A DNA stretch of 64,000 nt. Source: Torreya grandis (lineage: Eukaryota; Streptophyta; Pinopsida; Cupressales; Taxaceae). The stretch is from NCBI GenBank assembly GCA_037957365.1, contig JARHVA010000082.1, positions 1,105,001-1,169,000 on the forward strand, read 5' to 3'. Shown piece by piece: positions 11,494-23,424 of the stretch. Position numbers and translations under genes: made by a program. The notes below the pieces were generated by a model. It worked only from the letters and a program-made list of their open reading frames with translations, made no database searches and was not told where the DNA came from. Positions within the stretch are counted from its first letter, which is position 1. Each line of letters begins with the position of its first letter.

Positions 11494-12351
11494 CATAGTA
11501 TACATACTCGCAGAGTATTTGGCGACTCTGTGAACAATCTTGATTTTTTCCTCTCAGCGAGTTTTTTTCCACTTATACTCACCAGTCCTAAATTGACAAG
11601 TTTTGACAAGTTCTACACGAGTTCTCGCCGCGAGTCTGCCTGGGCAAGGTACAAAATTAGCAAAAGAGGGTCAGAGGAGCTTGAAATAGCCGATATTTAT
11701 ATAAAATAATCATTTAAAGTAAAGTTTACCTTGAGGCTATATTTTATATGCAAATTCTAGGTTTTGGAGGATCTTGTCATATTTCAGACTTAATCAGATT
11801 TCTGGATTTCAGAATTAGCCATATTTTAAGGTTTCAAGATTTCAAGGAGACCTCATACGAGCTATGAACGCTTCATGAAGAGATGTGGGTATGATTGAAT
11901 AGTATGAGAACATCTCTCGCAAAGTGCCACGAGCCAATCCCATCCCATTCCCGGTGCACCCTTTAAGACGTGCACTCAGGTAGCCCCTACAAGAGAGAGC
12001 ATCAATAAATGATAAAGCTGAAAAATACTAGTGTGTACATATGCCCCACCCGAGGCTTATCACATGTCACAATAGTGTAATGCGGGATGGTGCTTTGGGA
12101 AAGATACATATCAACATGAAAGCATAAACGAAAATTTGAAAGAAAAAATGATGCAATTTCATACTCTATTTGTATTCAAATCTAATAGAAAACACCTACC
12201 CAACATTTTACAGACTCATTTGGCTCGTTTTGTAACTGTAATTTATGTAAAATTTATGTTTTTTTAAGAAATTTAAGTATTTTTTAACTTGCCGAGTATT
12301 TGCCATGTCAGAAAAAAAATTGGTCTGCCGAGTCCGAGTATGTATATTATG
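11494..12351. mobile_element. Non-autonomous DNA transposon (MITE-like), about 860 bp
   Basis: The ends are inverted repeats: CATAGTATACATACTCG at the left and, reverse-complemented, CATAATATACATACTCG at the right (16 of 17 identical). Flanking GTCTATAGT (11484-11492) and GTCTATACT (12352-12360) look like a 9-bp target duplication with one mismatch, or 8 bp if trimmed. There is no transposase frame. Subterminal CGAGT/ACTCG words recur at both ends. A diverged duplicate of the flanks at about 12455-12540 lacks the insert. A duplication of 8-9 bp fits hAT or Mutator; I cannot decide between them. Confidence 0.75.
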
Positions 12352-12360
12352 GTCTATACT

Positions 12361-13345
12361 ATTAAAAAAAAATCAAATTTTGAAATTAGAAATAAGATTG
12401 AACATAAAGTTTTGAACAAGATAAAATAGAAATAGAATTAAAATAGTAAATTCAGGAAACATAGTAGGAAATGACAGTAAAATATTTCAAAAAAATGTGG
12501 TGCCTATACTAAAAATCAAAATTGAAATTAAAAATAAATTTGAACATTAAATTTTTGAACTAACAAAGACTTGTCACTTTCCAATATCAATCAATGCTCA
12601 TACCAAAGAAAATAGTCATAAAAATAGTCCATGGATGCCCATTCTAAAATTTCAAATTTCCAATCATATAAGTTTAAACATAATATCTAAGTTCCCCAAT
12701 GCTAGACAAAATGACTCAGCAGTACAATGAAACTATGGAAAGAAGCACAAATAAGTCATGACAAAATGCTACGAATCCTCATCCTCACCACCTTTTAATA
12801 CACCCCCAAAATTTTCAATCTGATCATAATCATAAGAGTGGGAACCCAGTCTAGAAGCAAGTGGAGAAGAAGATGCCAACAGGCCTCCTCTAAAGATGAC
12901 GCATGATATTTTTCAAGTGGAGACAATCTTGAGGTACAAGAAGTGTCTCCTCAATACACAAGAACCTCCAAAGAATGTGTAATATCCAAGAGAGTTCAGA
13001 TAATAATAGCAACCAAGAGCCAAGAGGAAGCAAGAATATAATATTTGAAATAGAAGAAAACATGCCAAAAGATGTCATCCCAAACAGATGAGAGTAATAA
13101 GAGAGATTGGGCATGGAGGAATATAGTAACAATAGTGTTAGTCCTACAAACATGGAAGGTGTGAACTTTCATACATGTGCCACTTACAAGTACTTCTCTT
13201 GCACATGAAAGCAAATAAGTACAAGCCATGTGCAACACGACTACCACCTGACTAAACTAAACCAGCTGATACATTTCCGATTTCCCAGAGATGTCGTAAT
13301 GAGAATAATTCCATGTCACAATTAACTTAGGAAAATTGTTCAAGA
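12361..13345. other. Unassigned DNA including a duplicate of the transposon flank
   Basis: 12455-12560 repeats the sequence flanking the 11494-12351 element (AATATTTCAAAAAAATGTG, then CTATACT and an AATCAAA run). The rest has no recognisable coding homology. Confidence 0.4.
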
Positions 13346-13558
13346 GGTGTTGGTGTAGTGGTAAAGGGGTGCTTTCGGAAGTGAGAGACCTAAGTTCAAA
13401 TCCCACTCCCGGTGGACACCCCATTGATGGGACACTGCAATAAAGCAGTCTGAATCCATGGACGTGAATAATGTGCTTAAATTCCTCATCCTTAGTATGG
13501 TGCCATGGCTGCCCTGGCGCCTAGTGATGTCCCCAATTACCCTCAACCAAAAAAAAAA
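13346..13558 (+). mobile_element. tRNA-derived SINE
   Basis: The head has polymerase III promoter boxes: box A TGGTGTAGTGG (13351-13361) matches TRGYNNARNNG exactly, and box B GTTCAAATC (13394-13402) matches GWTCRANNC. A tRNA-unrelated body of about 140 bp follows and ends in an A-run (13549-13558). Candidate target duplications are imperfect (TAGGAAAATTG near 13328; TAGGGAAATG at 13561). The head does not fold as a sound tRNA and lacks tRNA length, so it is a SINE rather than a tRNA gene. Confidence 0.75.
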
Positions 13559-13805
13559 CATAGGGAAATGATTTTGCATCCTAAGAATTAAATATTACAC
13601 ATAAAAGTGACCAAATATAGGCTACATGCCTAACATGATTGAACCCGGGTCAATGCTGCAGAATGCCTAGTCATTGCTGCTAAAAATAATCTGTGCTTTA
13701 TTTTACATGTTATCTTTCTTTTTTCTAGTTTTATTTATGTTTTTTACTTTTTTCATAGCATTTCGAATGCCAACCTGAAAATGTTTGAGCAGCATTTCGT
13801 GAATC

Positions 13806-14400
13806 CTAGAAAGTCACACACAATAATAACCATTTCAAACAACATTCCAAGGCATTTCCAGAGGTTACTGTTTTTAGGCTTTTTAGGACGTCCCAAAAAG
13901 AGAAACACCCCTCCAATAACCCTACTAAGATAACAAGAACCCTAATTTCCCTCAGGGCTTCAGGATCCACTATGTTTTGATTTAGTGGGTTTGGTGTTTC
14001 AAGTCTTGCTTCCAAAACCATCTTGAAGAGAAATTGTTGATTCCCACACCTATCATCTCCACAAAGGATATTCTTGCCAAGGTAAATGAACAATTTTCCA
14101 CATTGCACTGCAAATGGATTAGATGAATTACTTGACAAAAGTAAGGATATGTGAAATATGCTAATTCCACATCTTGGAAATGAAGAATTCATCAAGGAAA
14201 ATAGTGACATGAGCATCCGAACAAGATCACATGATAGTGTTCGTTAAACTCATAAAGGCATAAAAAAATTGGTTAGTTCAAATGGCATTATTAACCATTC
14301 AAATAACATTTCGCATGTAAAGAATGTTGGCTTCCAAACATTTTCCTTGTAGGCCTCAACTTCGTGGTATCATAACTTGAGATTCTTTTCAAGTAAGCTG
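13806..14400 (-). pseudogene. Ty3/gypsy reverse-transcriptase relic
   Basis: On the minus strand, read from 14400 downward, translation gives YHEVEAYKEN, then FEWLIMPFELTN (near 14280-14315; gypsy consensus has MPFGLTN), then VTIFLDEFFISK (near 14170-14210) at the YLDD catalytic site, then a block aligning with the downstream REIRVFLG region (near 13940-13900). Frameshifts and stops break it throughout, and the catalytic DD has become DE. There are no LTRs nearby. It is an old fragment. Confidence 0.6.
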
Positions 14401-14875
14401 CCTATTCCAATTACTCCAGAGCTCATTGATCAGAGACAGAGAATAATGATTCTTAACAGTTACTAAGTGCCCGATAGTTTATGCAAATCCTCCATATTCC
14501 ATTTCTCAGTGAAATATCCTTTATTTGGGTCAAAATAAAGAAATATGGAAATTGCAGAAACCCTAACCAAAATTGCAGAATTTTGAAAAGAGTTGTTTAT
14601 GCATAAAAATAAATTTCAACCATCATAGAAACCCACATAAAAAATAAGGAACTTCAATATTCCAATTGACACATCAAATTTGAACTTTAAGAATTAATTG
14701 CAGGCTTGAAAATTATGATAAATCACAGCTGAGTGTAGGAATGACAAAACACAGAAATCCACCAACCGAACTGTCCTCAAACTGAGTTTTGACCTCACTA
14801 GGGAGGTCGCTGCCCTCTAGGAGACCCCCAAGTGCTGCACTTCACCTCTTTGACAACCTTAATTGCTGTGTCCAC
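14401..14875. other. Unassigned intergenic DNA
   Basis: No coding homology or RNA gene seen. Confidence 0.4.
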
Positions 14876-14888
14876 TTTCAAAGCCCTC

Positions 14889-14973
14889 AAATTGATTCGC
14901 CGCCCTCCAAAGGGATGTCCCAGCTGATTCATCCACCCTCCTAGGGCTGTCCAACTGATTCGCCACCCTGACC
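14889..14973. repeat. Short 32-bp tandem repeat, about 2.6 copies
   Basis: A unit containing TGATTCGCC-CCCTCC followed by AGGG-TGTCC occurs at 14889-14920, 14921-14952 and, truncated, 14953-14973, with several substitutions. The surrounding stretch is richer in C than most of the window. Confidence 0.65.
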
Positions 14974-16871
14974 TCTGAATAAGATCACCAGCTGAGTATT
15001 AAGGGTTTTCAACCTCGAATACTAAAAGCCAATGAGGTTTTCCGTCCTCAAGAGCTGAATGAACAAACAAACGTGCCTAACATCAATTCAATTAGTTGAT
15101 AGATGATGAAAAGATCCAAAAATGGACCTCTACACCTTCCTTTATACCCCTTTTCCCTCCAAACCAACTCCCAAGTGGGGCACTCCAAGTGGGAGGGAAA
15201 ATCAAATATTCAAAAAGCAATTCGATTAGAATTTCTAATTAAGGACCGACTTATATCAAATGAGAAAAGTCCCCTTCTTTATTCGAAAATCAAATTAGAC
15301 ATAAGTTGCCGACATGTTCACTATTTGGCAACTGAAACAAAAAAATCAAGTTTCCCTTTTTTCTCCTTCCCTTAGCCAATGGGAAACCAAAAGAGTCGGC
15401 TAAGGGTCTCCAAACCAAACTAAATTCGAGAAGGGGAGATTACACTCAGGTCCAAAACCATAGGTGATCCAGCCACACATATGTGGTGTATACATATCAC
15501 ATAAATTTTCCATCTTCAGATGGGTGAGAATGAAATGACAATTTAAATTCATTGGTAATAGTAAATAACATACAATTATGTATTTAACAGACCAAGTATG
15601 GCGAATAATGAGGATTAGCTGCTAATCCTGCTCTCGAAATTGCTTCTTTGAAGATTATGTATATCAGATCTTCATGGAACAACAATACTACAAAAGGAAT
15701 GTTCACTCAATTCTTGCAATGAATAGTCAATAAATCACCCATGTCCCCATGTATTGTTCTGAGTACACAACTAATGAAGGGCGTTCTTCAACCTTGGTTA
15801 TGACTCTTAATTGCCATCTAAACATGTGCGCTTTAGAGTATTGTTTGTTCTTTTTTCTTTCTTAAACTAGGTTTTTCTTGCTGGTTCTAGGATATTAGTT
15901 CCTCGTACAGAAACATAGATGTATTTTGTTTGTGTTTGATTTTAAGAGAAATGTGTTCACTAAAAAAAAAAAAATTAAACTGCCTGTCACCTAAATAGTT
16001 TAGTCAGAGTTACGAAAGTCCATCACAGAATGCTGTGCAAAATGGAAACAGACCCAATCGATGCTTAGTGTGATTTAACTGCCAGTCACAGATCACCTCT
16101 CGCGATAAACAAAGTCTGACCAAAAATTGTTACCAAAATCGTGATTAGGGGAAAAGATTGGCAACGTCCCCATAGTTTAGTAATATAAGAAAACACAACA
16201 AAAAAATGAGAAAACATGGATAAATTTAGGGTAAAACTGGGGAAACTGACAAAGTGATTAAAAATTATAATGATGGAAATTCCATTTTATAGACCCTGGG
16301 ATGTCTTTAAAAAATGGCCCATTTTTTAGTATTAATTAGCCTCGACTAAAAATGATAATTTTTCATAAAACGAAATTGCAAGTAGTCATAAATGTTAGCA
16401 CACAAATTACATTTCTATATTTCTTTTGTCTCTCTACTCTTGTTCACTTCCAGTTTTGTAAACGTGTAGAAATACCAGCCTAGGGGATATTGGCTTTATA
16501 TCAACGTGGCCCCATATATTAATGCTTCGAGATTTCCACAGGTAGACATTACGAGTAATATGTCTGGAATTCACTGTGTTTGCATCCTTTACTATTTTGG
16601 TCTTAGATATTGTTTTCAAATATTCATATATTTTATATATTTATCTAGAAACAACTGTGTTCTATTCTTGTTTCATGTCTAACTTCTAAAACCCTCTTGA
16701 GGGACATTGGATCCAAAGATTGCACTAAATCTGCCATTTCATGCTATAAAACTGTGCATTTGAAAATTGAATATAAGAGATGGATGCATGGCTACATTGG
16801 CCTTTTTTTTTAATTTTTTGGGACCTAATTGATGATTAACCCTAACGATGAGTAACATTTGAGCAAGTAAC
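14974..16871. other. Unassigned intergenic DNA
   Basis: A frame at 15103-15375 (plus) shows no motif. An A-run lies at about 15963-15975. If the WD40 exon at 16872-17018 belongs to a real gene, this region would be part of its first intron. I saw no further exon here. Confidence 0.4.
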
Positions 16872-17018
16872 CTGTTGGGAAGAGAGCTTCCACCAGACGA
16901 TGGCTCCATCTGCTCCGCCGGTGTAGAGAGTTGGGGGGTGGTTAAGCACCGCAGTGGCTACCACTTGGTGTAGAGGAGGAGAGGAGGGCCATAAGGCCTG
17001 CACTGACTCGCATCGCAT
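16872..17018 (-). CDS. Probable first exon of a WD40-repeat protein gene (partial)
   Basis: From the ATG at 17018 the minus strand encodes 49 codons containing WPSSPPLHQVVATAVLNHPP and TLYTGGADGAIVWWKLSS. This is the start of a WD40 blade, with the GG-DG-I--W pattern, and it resembles the N-terminus of a plant transducin/WD40-repeat protein of the type found at Arabidopsis At4g11270 (from memory, not searched). The frame ends at CAG/GTTACT, a plausible splice donor, and then hits a stop. Base composition is clearly GC-richer than its surroundings. It may be the 5' end of a host gene with a long intron running toward lower coordinates, or a captured gene fragment. No second exon was found in the window. 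Confidence 0.55.
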
Positions 17019-17775
17019 GGTGAATCATCAGCTAAAATTACAAAGAAATTATTCGTCTTTGTCGCTCTAAATTGTTGCAATTACTCCTCTGCGGGTATGG
17101 GTATGAATATGCGAGTGATGATCCAGGAACTTCTAGAAATGAATTCCCGAACCAGACAATGCAAAATTAACATATTGTCCAGTGTCTCTTGCCCAAAGGG
17201 CAGAATTAACTTATTTGCATTACAGTTTGATGTAAATGAATGAAAGAATAATTTACTCACGACCAGGGTACCACGGAGTCTATGAAATGAAATGAAATAG
17301 TTTTAATTACATATCTGAGATGGAATGGTGTATAGAGTTATTAATTGTTTTTCATTATTCAATGATTTTTATTCAATGATTTTTTAGATATGAAGTATTT
17401 TTTAGAATATTGTTTTATTTTTTGTTAAATTGAATTAACATCTTTTTTCATATTTTTAGTCTTTTTTCTTTAAATATATCAATCATATATTCACTCTTAA
17501 TTTTTCTATATATTTGGTTTGTATATATATATATATATATTAAGGATATTTAAGAAAAAAGTGATCTTTCATTTCGATCGTTTTTGTGGTGCAAAGAATA
17601 TAAATTATGTGATGTCACTGCTCCTTAAGATATATTCATCTCCTCGTCTCATACTGAAGCTTATGAAAAACAATTCTTAGTTAAACAATGAGGATCTTTT
17701 CTCTCCAACTGATTCCGATCCTTATATATGATTTTTCATTATGTTTGTAAGTCAGGTTGAATATTGAAATATAGT
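17019..17775 (-). promoter_or_regulatory. Possible 5' UTR and promoter of the WD40 gene
   Basis: This is the upstream side of the WD40 exon on the minus strand. It holds a (TA)n microsatellite at about 17522-17541. No specific core promoter element could be assigned, so this is positional inference only. Confidence 0.25.
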
Positions 17776-17899
17776 GTTGTCTTTTCTTGCTTGTTGTTTT
17801 CCTCCACATTACCAATTTAAACTTTTCATTCACGGTATTCTATCTTTGTTACAATTTACACATTCAGTTAAGTTGATATCCAACCTATTTGTCTACTTA

Positions 17900-18870
17900 T
17901 GGTTCTACTTCATCCAAGTGTTCTTCCACCTATGCAGCGCTTCTTCTTTTGTTGCCCTTGGCCATATGTCAGTCTTCATGTTTTCTTTTCCAAATAACAT
18001 AATAGCCTAGTCATAGCAGTTGCCTCTAAAGGGAAAGTACTTGTTTTAGCGATAATAATTTCATATGGGACTAAATCCTTGATTCTGAAATTGTTTGTGA
18101 TTAAACGCTTTTGAATCTTTTCAAATTGTCTCCATTTCAAACTCATTGTTCCACTAGCCTGCACCTCACAACCATATAATACCACTGGTGTGACAAGTAA
18201 TCCAAATAAGACCCCGATGGTCTTCAAGTCCCATAACTCAACATTCATACATCGGTTTTGAAGCACAGAGAAAGCTCTCCAACCACCTTGTGTTCTTTTC
18301 ATCTTGCAAGTATCCTATTTGCGGTTGTTGTGAAAGTCGAGGCCAAGATAATTGTATTCTAACATCACTTCAAGATACCCTTCTGCAAACTGGAAATCAA
18401 GGTGTTGCTCCTTCCTTTTCGCTGAGAAAGACATAATTTTTTATTTTCTCTATGTTTACCTACATCCCTACTTCTTTACGGAAGAATTCTAGAGCTTGGA
18501 GATGGTCTTTTAAATCTTGGATTGTTTCTGCCATTAGGATCAAATCATTATCATAAAGCAAAAGTTTCACCACATAGGTTGCCAAGTGGACCCCTTCCCC
18601 TTCAAATTTGTTTATCCAATCCTCTAGCTTGTCAATGTAAAGCCCAAATAAAGTTGGGAGTTATGGGCAACCTTGTTTGACGCCTATATCACTCCCAAAA
18701 TATTCAGATAGCCCTCCCTGCCTTTTAATTTTAGCCTTGACTTGATCATACAATATGGGACCAAGTGCATTAACAAGGGTAAAATATGCCCTAAAAAATT
18801 GTTGAGGGAAATTTCCTTTGTAGGGAGACATAGTACATATGAGATCATCCCCTAATTTGAGTATGATGCC
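17900..18870 (-). pseudogene. Non-LTR retrotransposon reverse-transcriptase fragment
   Basis: Read from about 18870 downward on the minus strand: GVKQGCP (near 18690), FGLYIDKLEDWINKFEGEGV (near 18590-18650), LLLYDNDLILMAE (near 18530-18570; the catalytic YADD is changed to YDND), FSAKRKEQHLDFQFAEGYLE (near 18370-18430), and LYGCEVQASGTMS to LEATAMTRLLCYLEKK (18302-17976). The pattern resembles plant and algal non-LTR reverse transcriptases of the RandI/Dualen kind. Stops and frameshifts are present. Clade placement is uncertain. Confidence 0.7.
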
Positions 18871-18939
18871 TCGTGTATTACTTTTAAAGCTTTATATTTA
18901 GAGTAGAAATCAAATTGAAATGAAATGGTTTTAATTATG

Positions 18940-19330
18940 TCCAAGACACAAAACAATTTATGGGACCATTGATTATATTGATTACTCCAACTGCTCAAAG
19001 TTTCTTGAGGATCGTGGTATCCTTTAAAAGGTTGTTCCTCCTATTATTGATTAACATCTCCCCCAACCCTTTATTCTTTTTTCCTCAAATAATTCTATCG
19101 TGGAACCACCTCTTAAGGTTTCCACATATTTGGCTTGCATGTTAGTGTACCTAGGACATTCAAGGATAAAGTGCTCCTCTATTTTGATTGCCCCTATGGT
19201 GCAAAAAACATAGACCCTCTCTTCCCAATGTTCCTTAGGAGTCATCCATTTGCCAAGGGTTAAATGTTGGCTTAGTTATGGGTTGCTTTTAATCATTTTA
19301 AATGTGAAATTGGGAGGCCGACAATGTCAT
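18940..19330 (-). pseudogene. C-terminal zinc-finger fragment of a non-LTR retrotransposon ORF2
   Basis: The minus strand encodes the usual ORF2 tail: HLTLGKWMTPKEHWEERVYV, then a CT-aligned cysteine site, EEHFILECPRYTNM and a short C-terminus ending at about 19051. In an intact element this tail would lie downstream of the reverse transcriptase. Here it is upstream (at higher coordinates) of the RT at 17900-18870, so the two pieces are either different copies or a rearranged element. Confidence 0.6.
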
Positions 19331-19629
19331 AAAAAAAGGTGTAAAAATAGAACATGTTTATTTTATACTTTAGGGTTGGCAAAACAACATCTAAATCAAG
19401 TACACATATAACTTGAAATTTAACACTATATATTTGAAGAGGCTAGACTAGATAAAAAAGCAAAAATTTTATCAAAATTTATAGTAGAAGATGCAACATT
19501 AAAAAGGAATGGTTGTTTCACAAATTTAATGGGACAACCCTTATCTCAAGTGGTTGTTTTCGTATGAGACACACTTATCATTGTATATGTTCCTAGAGAC
19601 TACTCAGTTTTGATGACTTTATTAAAATA
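19331..19629. other. Unassigned DNA left of the viral array
   Basis: AT-rich, without recognisable coding sequence. The junction with the endogenous viral copy is near 19630, where similarity to the second copy begins. Confidence 0.35.
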
Positions 19630-19652
19630 TTTTTTACTTACAAATAAAAGTT

Positions 19653-20195
19653 TTGTCTTTTGATAATTGTGCATTAGTTGATATCATAGATTTTTCTAGA
19701 TACCAAGTCCTTGATCTCATTTCTACCATTAAAGCTATTATAAAACTTGGTAAGCATCAAGCTAGTCATCTTGCTCCAAATTTACCTGAGACAACACCCT
19801 ATAATTCTAAGCAATATGTACATAATACTAAACATTCATTCAAGCATAAGTGTCTTGATTTTTACAAACATTACTTTCCTCGATGCCGCACACCTACTCC
19901 TAAGCATAATTTTTTGCATCGTCATAAATTTCCACATCCACAGTCTCATCAAATAATATGTTACATATGTCATCAACCTATTCATAAAACCTTTGACTGT
20001 AAGTTTAAAAATCTTGTTGTCAAATTTGTTTATTCCCCCAACACAACATTATGGTGGTACATTATAGAAGAAAATGAAGATTTTTATGATCACGATGAAA
20101 TATATGAACCTATCATTGAAGAATTCGAAGACGAAGATGATATAGATGAAGAAAATCAACTAGGTGAGTTGGATGCTCTAGCTAGTTATTTATAA
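19653..20195 (+). pseudogene. Caulimovirid coat-protein region with CCHC zinc knuckle (copy 1)
   Basis: A 180-codon open segment carries CYICHQPIHKTFDC (CX2CX4HX4C) near 19959-20000, the knuckle used by caulimovirid capsid proteins to bind pregenomic RNA. A WW(Y)IIEENEDFYD block and a strongly acidic tail (EEFEDEDDIDEEN) follow. The N-terminal part found in copy 2 is missing. An Arg-rich RGR-like stretch (about 20270-20345) follows in another frame. The knuckle is intact here, unlike in copy 2. Confidence 0.8.
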
Positions 20196-20699
20196 GAAGA
20201 GACCTTTGCCTTCAAACAAAGACCATGGACACCTTCTAGAGAAGGATGCTTCAGAGACATAAGTAGAGGAAGAGGATGAAGTCCTTCAAGACCTCCTTCT
20301 CAAGAACAAAGAGGAGGAAGAGGAAGATTTCCAAGAAGAGGCAAGCAACCTCCACATTACAGTGGGCCACCAATAGTCAGACCTCCAAACCCTATACCAC
20401 TTATCTTTCCAAAAAGTTTCGAGGCAGTGATAAATGGGTAAAAGATAAATTTAGTTTCTTACTCCTAGAATAAGCAGTAATAATTTGTTCAACATCTACA
20501 TGAGATGAAGACCCATACACAAAATAAGTAAGAGAAGAAGAAATTTATGATGTTGAATTTGAAGTCGGTGGATGGTAAACTATTTAGTATATAATGAGAT
20601 AAGGAAATGAAATAGATTGGATAGAAGAAATACACCCTACCAGACAAAAACCAAAATGTGTAAATCTTACAAAGTGTAAACTGGTATGTTCAGCCACTC

Positions 20700-21340
20700 C
20701 TATACCTTCTAACCCTAAATCTGTTTATATTGCATAACACATTAATGGCATACATGCTCAATTTTTTTCTATTCAAATCAATAATAAATGGGTAGATGCC
20801 CAGGTTGATATTAGTGCATCTCTTTCATTCTACAAATCAATTATCTTAGATATGGGAATAGTTGGATGAGCAACACAGTTGTAAGTTCTTATACATTCAA
20901 GGAAATGGATTTGCATGTAACAAGTATAAGCATTAGGAACACATGGTTATTCAAAATAGGACATGTTTTTGTGATTTCTTTGTTCATGACCAATTACTTG
21001 TAGACTGTGTATTAGGAGGAGCCTTCGTCAACCAATATTCACCTTATGGTAGTACACCCAAAAGTGTCTTATTTACATAAATAGAGAAAGAATCATAGAT
21101 CCTAGATTAATATATGGTACAAAACAATACCTAAGTAATACAACCCTCATTCAAAGTCTAGATAATCATGTCCTTGAAAACATTGAAGAAATAGGACATA
21201 AGATCAAAACAAATATTTGTTCCAATTACCCTCAAAATTTTAGGAATAAGTCCATGCCTACTATGGAGATAAATCTAGTTGAATAAAAATAGATGAAGAT
21301 TGGAAAAAGGATCCCAATCTCTGCTCAAGATTATTAGGAT
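20700..21340 (+). pseudogene. Caulimovirid aspartic protease region (copy 1)
   Basis: Translation shows IQINNKWVDAQVDIS, where the catalytic DTG/DSG triplet is expected but reads DIS, followed by SLSFYK and later a GGAFVNQYSPYGSTP block near 21015. Stops and frameshifts are frequent. The active-site change alone would inactivate it. Confidence 0.65.
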
Positions 21341-22768
21341 ATGGAGAAAGCCATAAAAGAATTATTAGAAGTTGATTTCATAAAACCTAGTATTTCACCA
21401 TATTGTTGTTATGCATTCATGGTGAATAAACATTCAGATCATAAAAGAGGGGAAAATATAATTATTATAAACTACATGCCACTTAATGTCATTACTCTTC
21501 CTTATCCTTATCCTATCCCTGATAAATCTTATCTATTACAGAAGGTTGCAAGTTGTAAATATTTTTCATAATTTTACTGTAAATCAGGATTCTACTAGAT
21601 CATAGTAAAGAGGAAAGTAGACCAAAGACAACTTTCAATTGTCCTTTTAGCCATTCCCAGTGCAAGGTCTTGCCTTTTGGCCTCATGAATGCACATGCAT
21701 ACTTTCAAAGCTTCTTAGATAAAATCTTCACAGGTATGTTAGAATTTATCTGCATGTATATGATGACATTCTAATTTTTAGTCAGTCTCTTGAAGAGCAC
21801 TTGCAACATTTGAAGAGACTCTATGACATAATTGTCTCAACTAATATAGTACTTTATAGAAAAAATACAACTCTATCAAAAGATGGTAAGTTCCTTGAAA
21901 TGGAAATAAATTATAAATCCAAGGACATTAAAGATAAAATTATTGAGTTCCCTTCAAAGTTGGATAGAAAGAAGTTACAACTTTTATAGGAATTATTAAT
22001 TATGTAAATAGTTTTTATGCTAATAGTAGTGTGGATATATTTTATTTGCAAGAGTCGTTAAAGAAAAACATGAAGTATATTTGGACTAATAAACATAGTA
22101 AAGTAATCCAAACCATTAATTCTAAGGTTACTAATCTTCACGAGCTCCATGTACCCAAGTCTAACAATTTAGTTATGTACATTGATACTTCTAATAATGC
22201 TTGGGGAGGAATCCTATGTTATATAGAAGACAACCAAGAATTTGTTGGTGAATATGCTTTTGGTGTTTTCTTTAATGATGTCAACAAATGGATCTCTTTA
22301 GATAAAGAGATCTGTGTTATAAATAAGTGTCTAGAAAATTTTACTCTCAGACTGATGCATTTGAAACGCTTTGTAATCAAAATTGATTGTACAAGGCTTT
22401 TAAAATTCAAAGAAAAGGATCATGGTTGTAAGGATGGACGAGGAAAATATGTTCGTTGGCAAGACTATTTCAATAGATTTAACTATACTATCCAACAAAT
22501 TGTAGGGAAAAACAATATTATTGCAAATTGGTTAAGCAAAAATCCCACCCTTTCTTTAATGAATAATCAACAAGGAATTCAGAGACCTTATTTTCCTATA
22601 AGAAAACTCAAATGCACCATGTTTGATGATTTATCACTCCCTATTCAAATAGAGATGTTTAGGTATAGAGTCATAAAGCATTATAATCAAATTTCTAGAC
22701 ATGTGTCTCAAGAATTAATAATGTATGAAGCCTGTGGTATAGAAACTTTTGGTATCATAATTATTTGA
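21341..22768 (+). pseudogene. Caulimovirid reverse transcriptase and RNase H (copy 1)
   Basis: The RT begins with EKAIKELLEVDFIKPSISPY and INYMPLNVITLPYPYPIPDK, then LPFGLMNAHAYFQ near 21675. The catalytic palm is frameshifted around 21740-21780. RNase H is the best-preserved part: a long open frame (22031-22768) has VMYIDTSNNAWGGIL with the first catalytic Asp, DKEICVINKCLENF with Glu, IDCTR with Asp, and a final VGKNNIIANWLSKN block where the last catalytic residue is expected. The rest contains multiple stops. Confidence 0.85.
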
Positions 22769-23416
22769 TTATTAAAAGGTTAAATTATGAGTTATGGGTA
22801 CCAAAAAAAATGGGTCTCCTATATAGACTAAGTTACAGGTGGAGTATAAAAATTAAAGAGTAATAGAATGAGCATTTAATCCAATTTGTTAAAATATGTG
22901 GACCTCCTATTCTTAGGCTACAAGGACTACATCCAGACGAAGAAGTGATTGCTTGTATTGTTATGAGAATAAGACTTGAATGGGATTCTAAAATGGAACT
23001 TTGCATGAATTCTCATAATACTCTTCATAATCCTTATTGGGAATTATAGTTCTTCTTCAGAATCACTTGTAAATTCAAACCAATACCTTAAGAAGATATG
23101 ACAAAAGAAGCTAAAAGATTCATTTTTGAAGGACAAGGGTCTAAAAAATAGGACCCAAGAAGTTAATCCTAATATAATGACAATGGAAAGGCTAGCACGT
23201 GGACCTACTTTTATTGATTTACTTTATGACTCATCATCAGATTCTTCTTAGTGTGCATATCTTTATTGAGTGTGCATAACTTTATATCTATTATTTACAT
23301 TACTTTATATTAGAGGAGTATACTTTTCTTCTTATAAGGAATCTTATGAGTTGTAAGTCGATTGGTTATGATTGACATTGTGAGTTGGTAAGAACCGATA
23401 TTCCTCACTCCTTTGT

Positions 23417-23424
23417 TATAAATA
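23417..23424 (+). promoter_or_regulatory. TATA box of viral copy 1
   Basis: TATAAATA lies in the non-coding region after RNase H and is conserved in copy 2 at 35455-35462. In Caulimoviridae such a promoter drives the pregenomic RNA. It lies about 170 bp before the primer-binding site. Confidence 0.65.

Noticed and set aside
13346..13420. Possible tRNA gene
   Set aside because: The promoter boxes are present, but the stems do not form a proper cloverleaf and a body with an A-tail follows, so it is a SINE.
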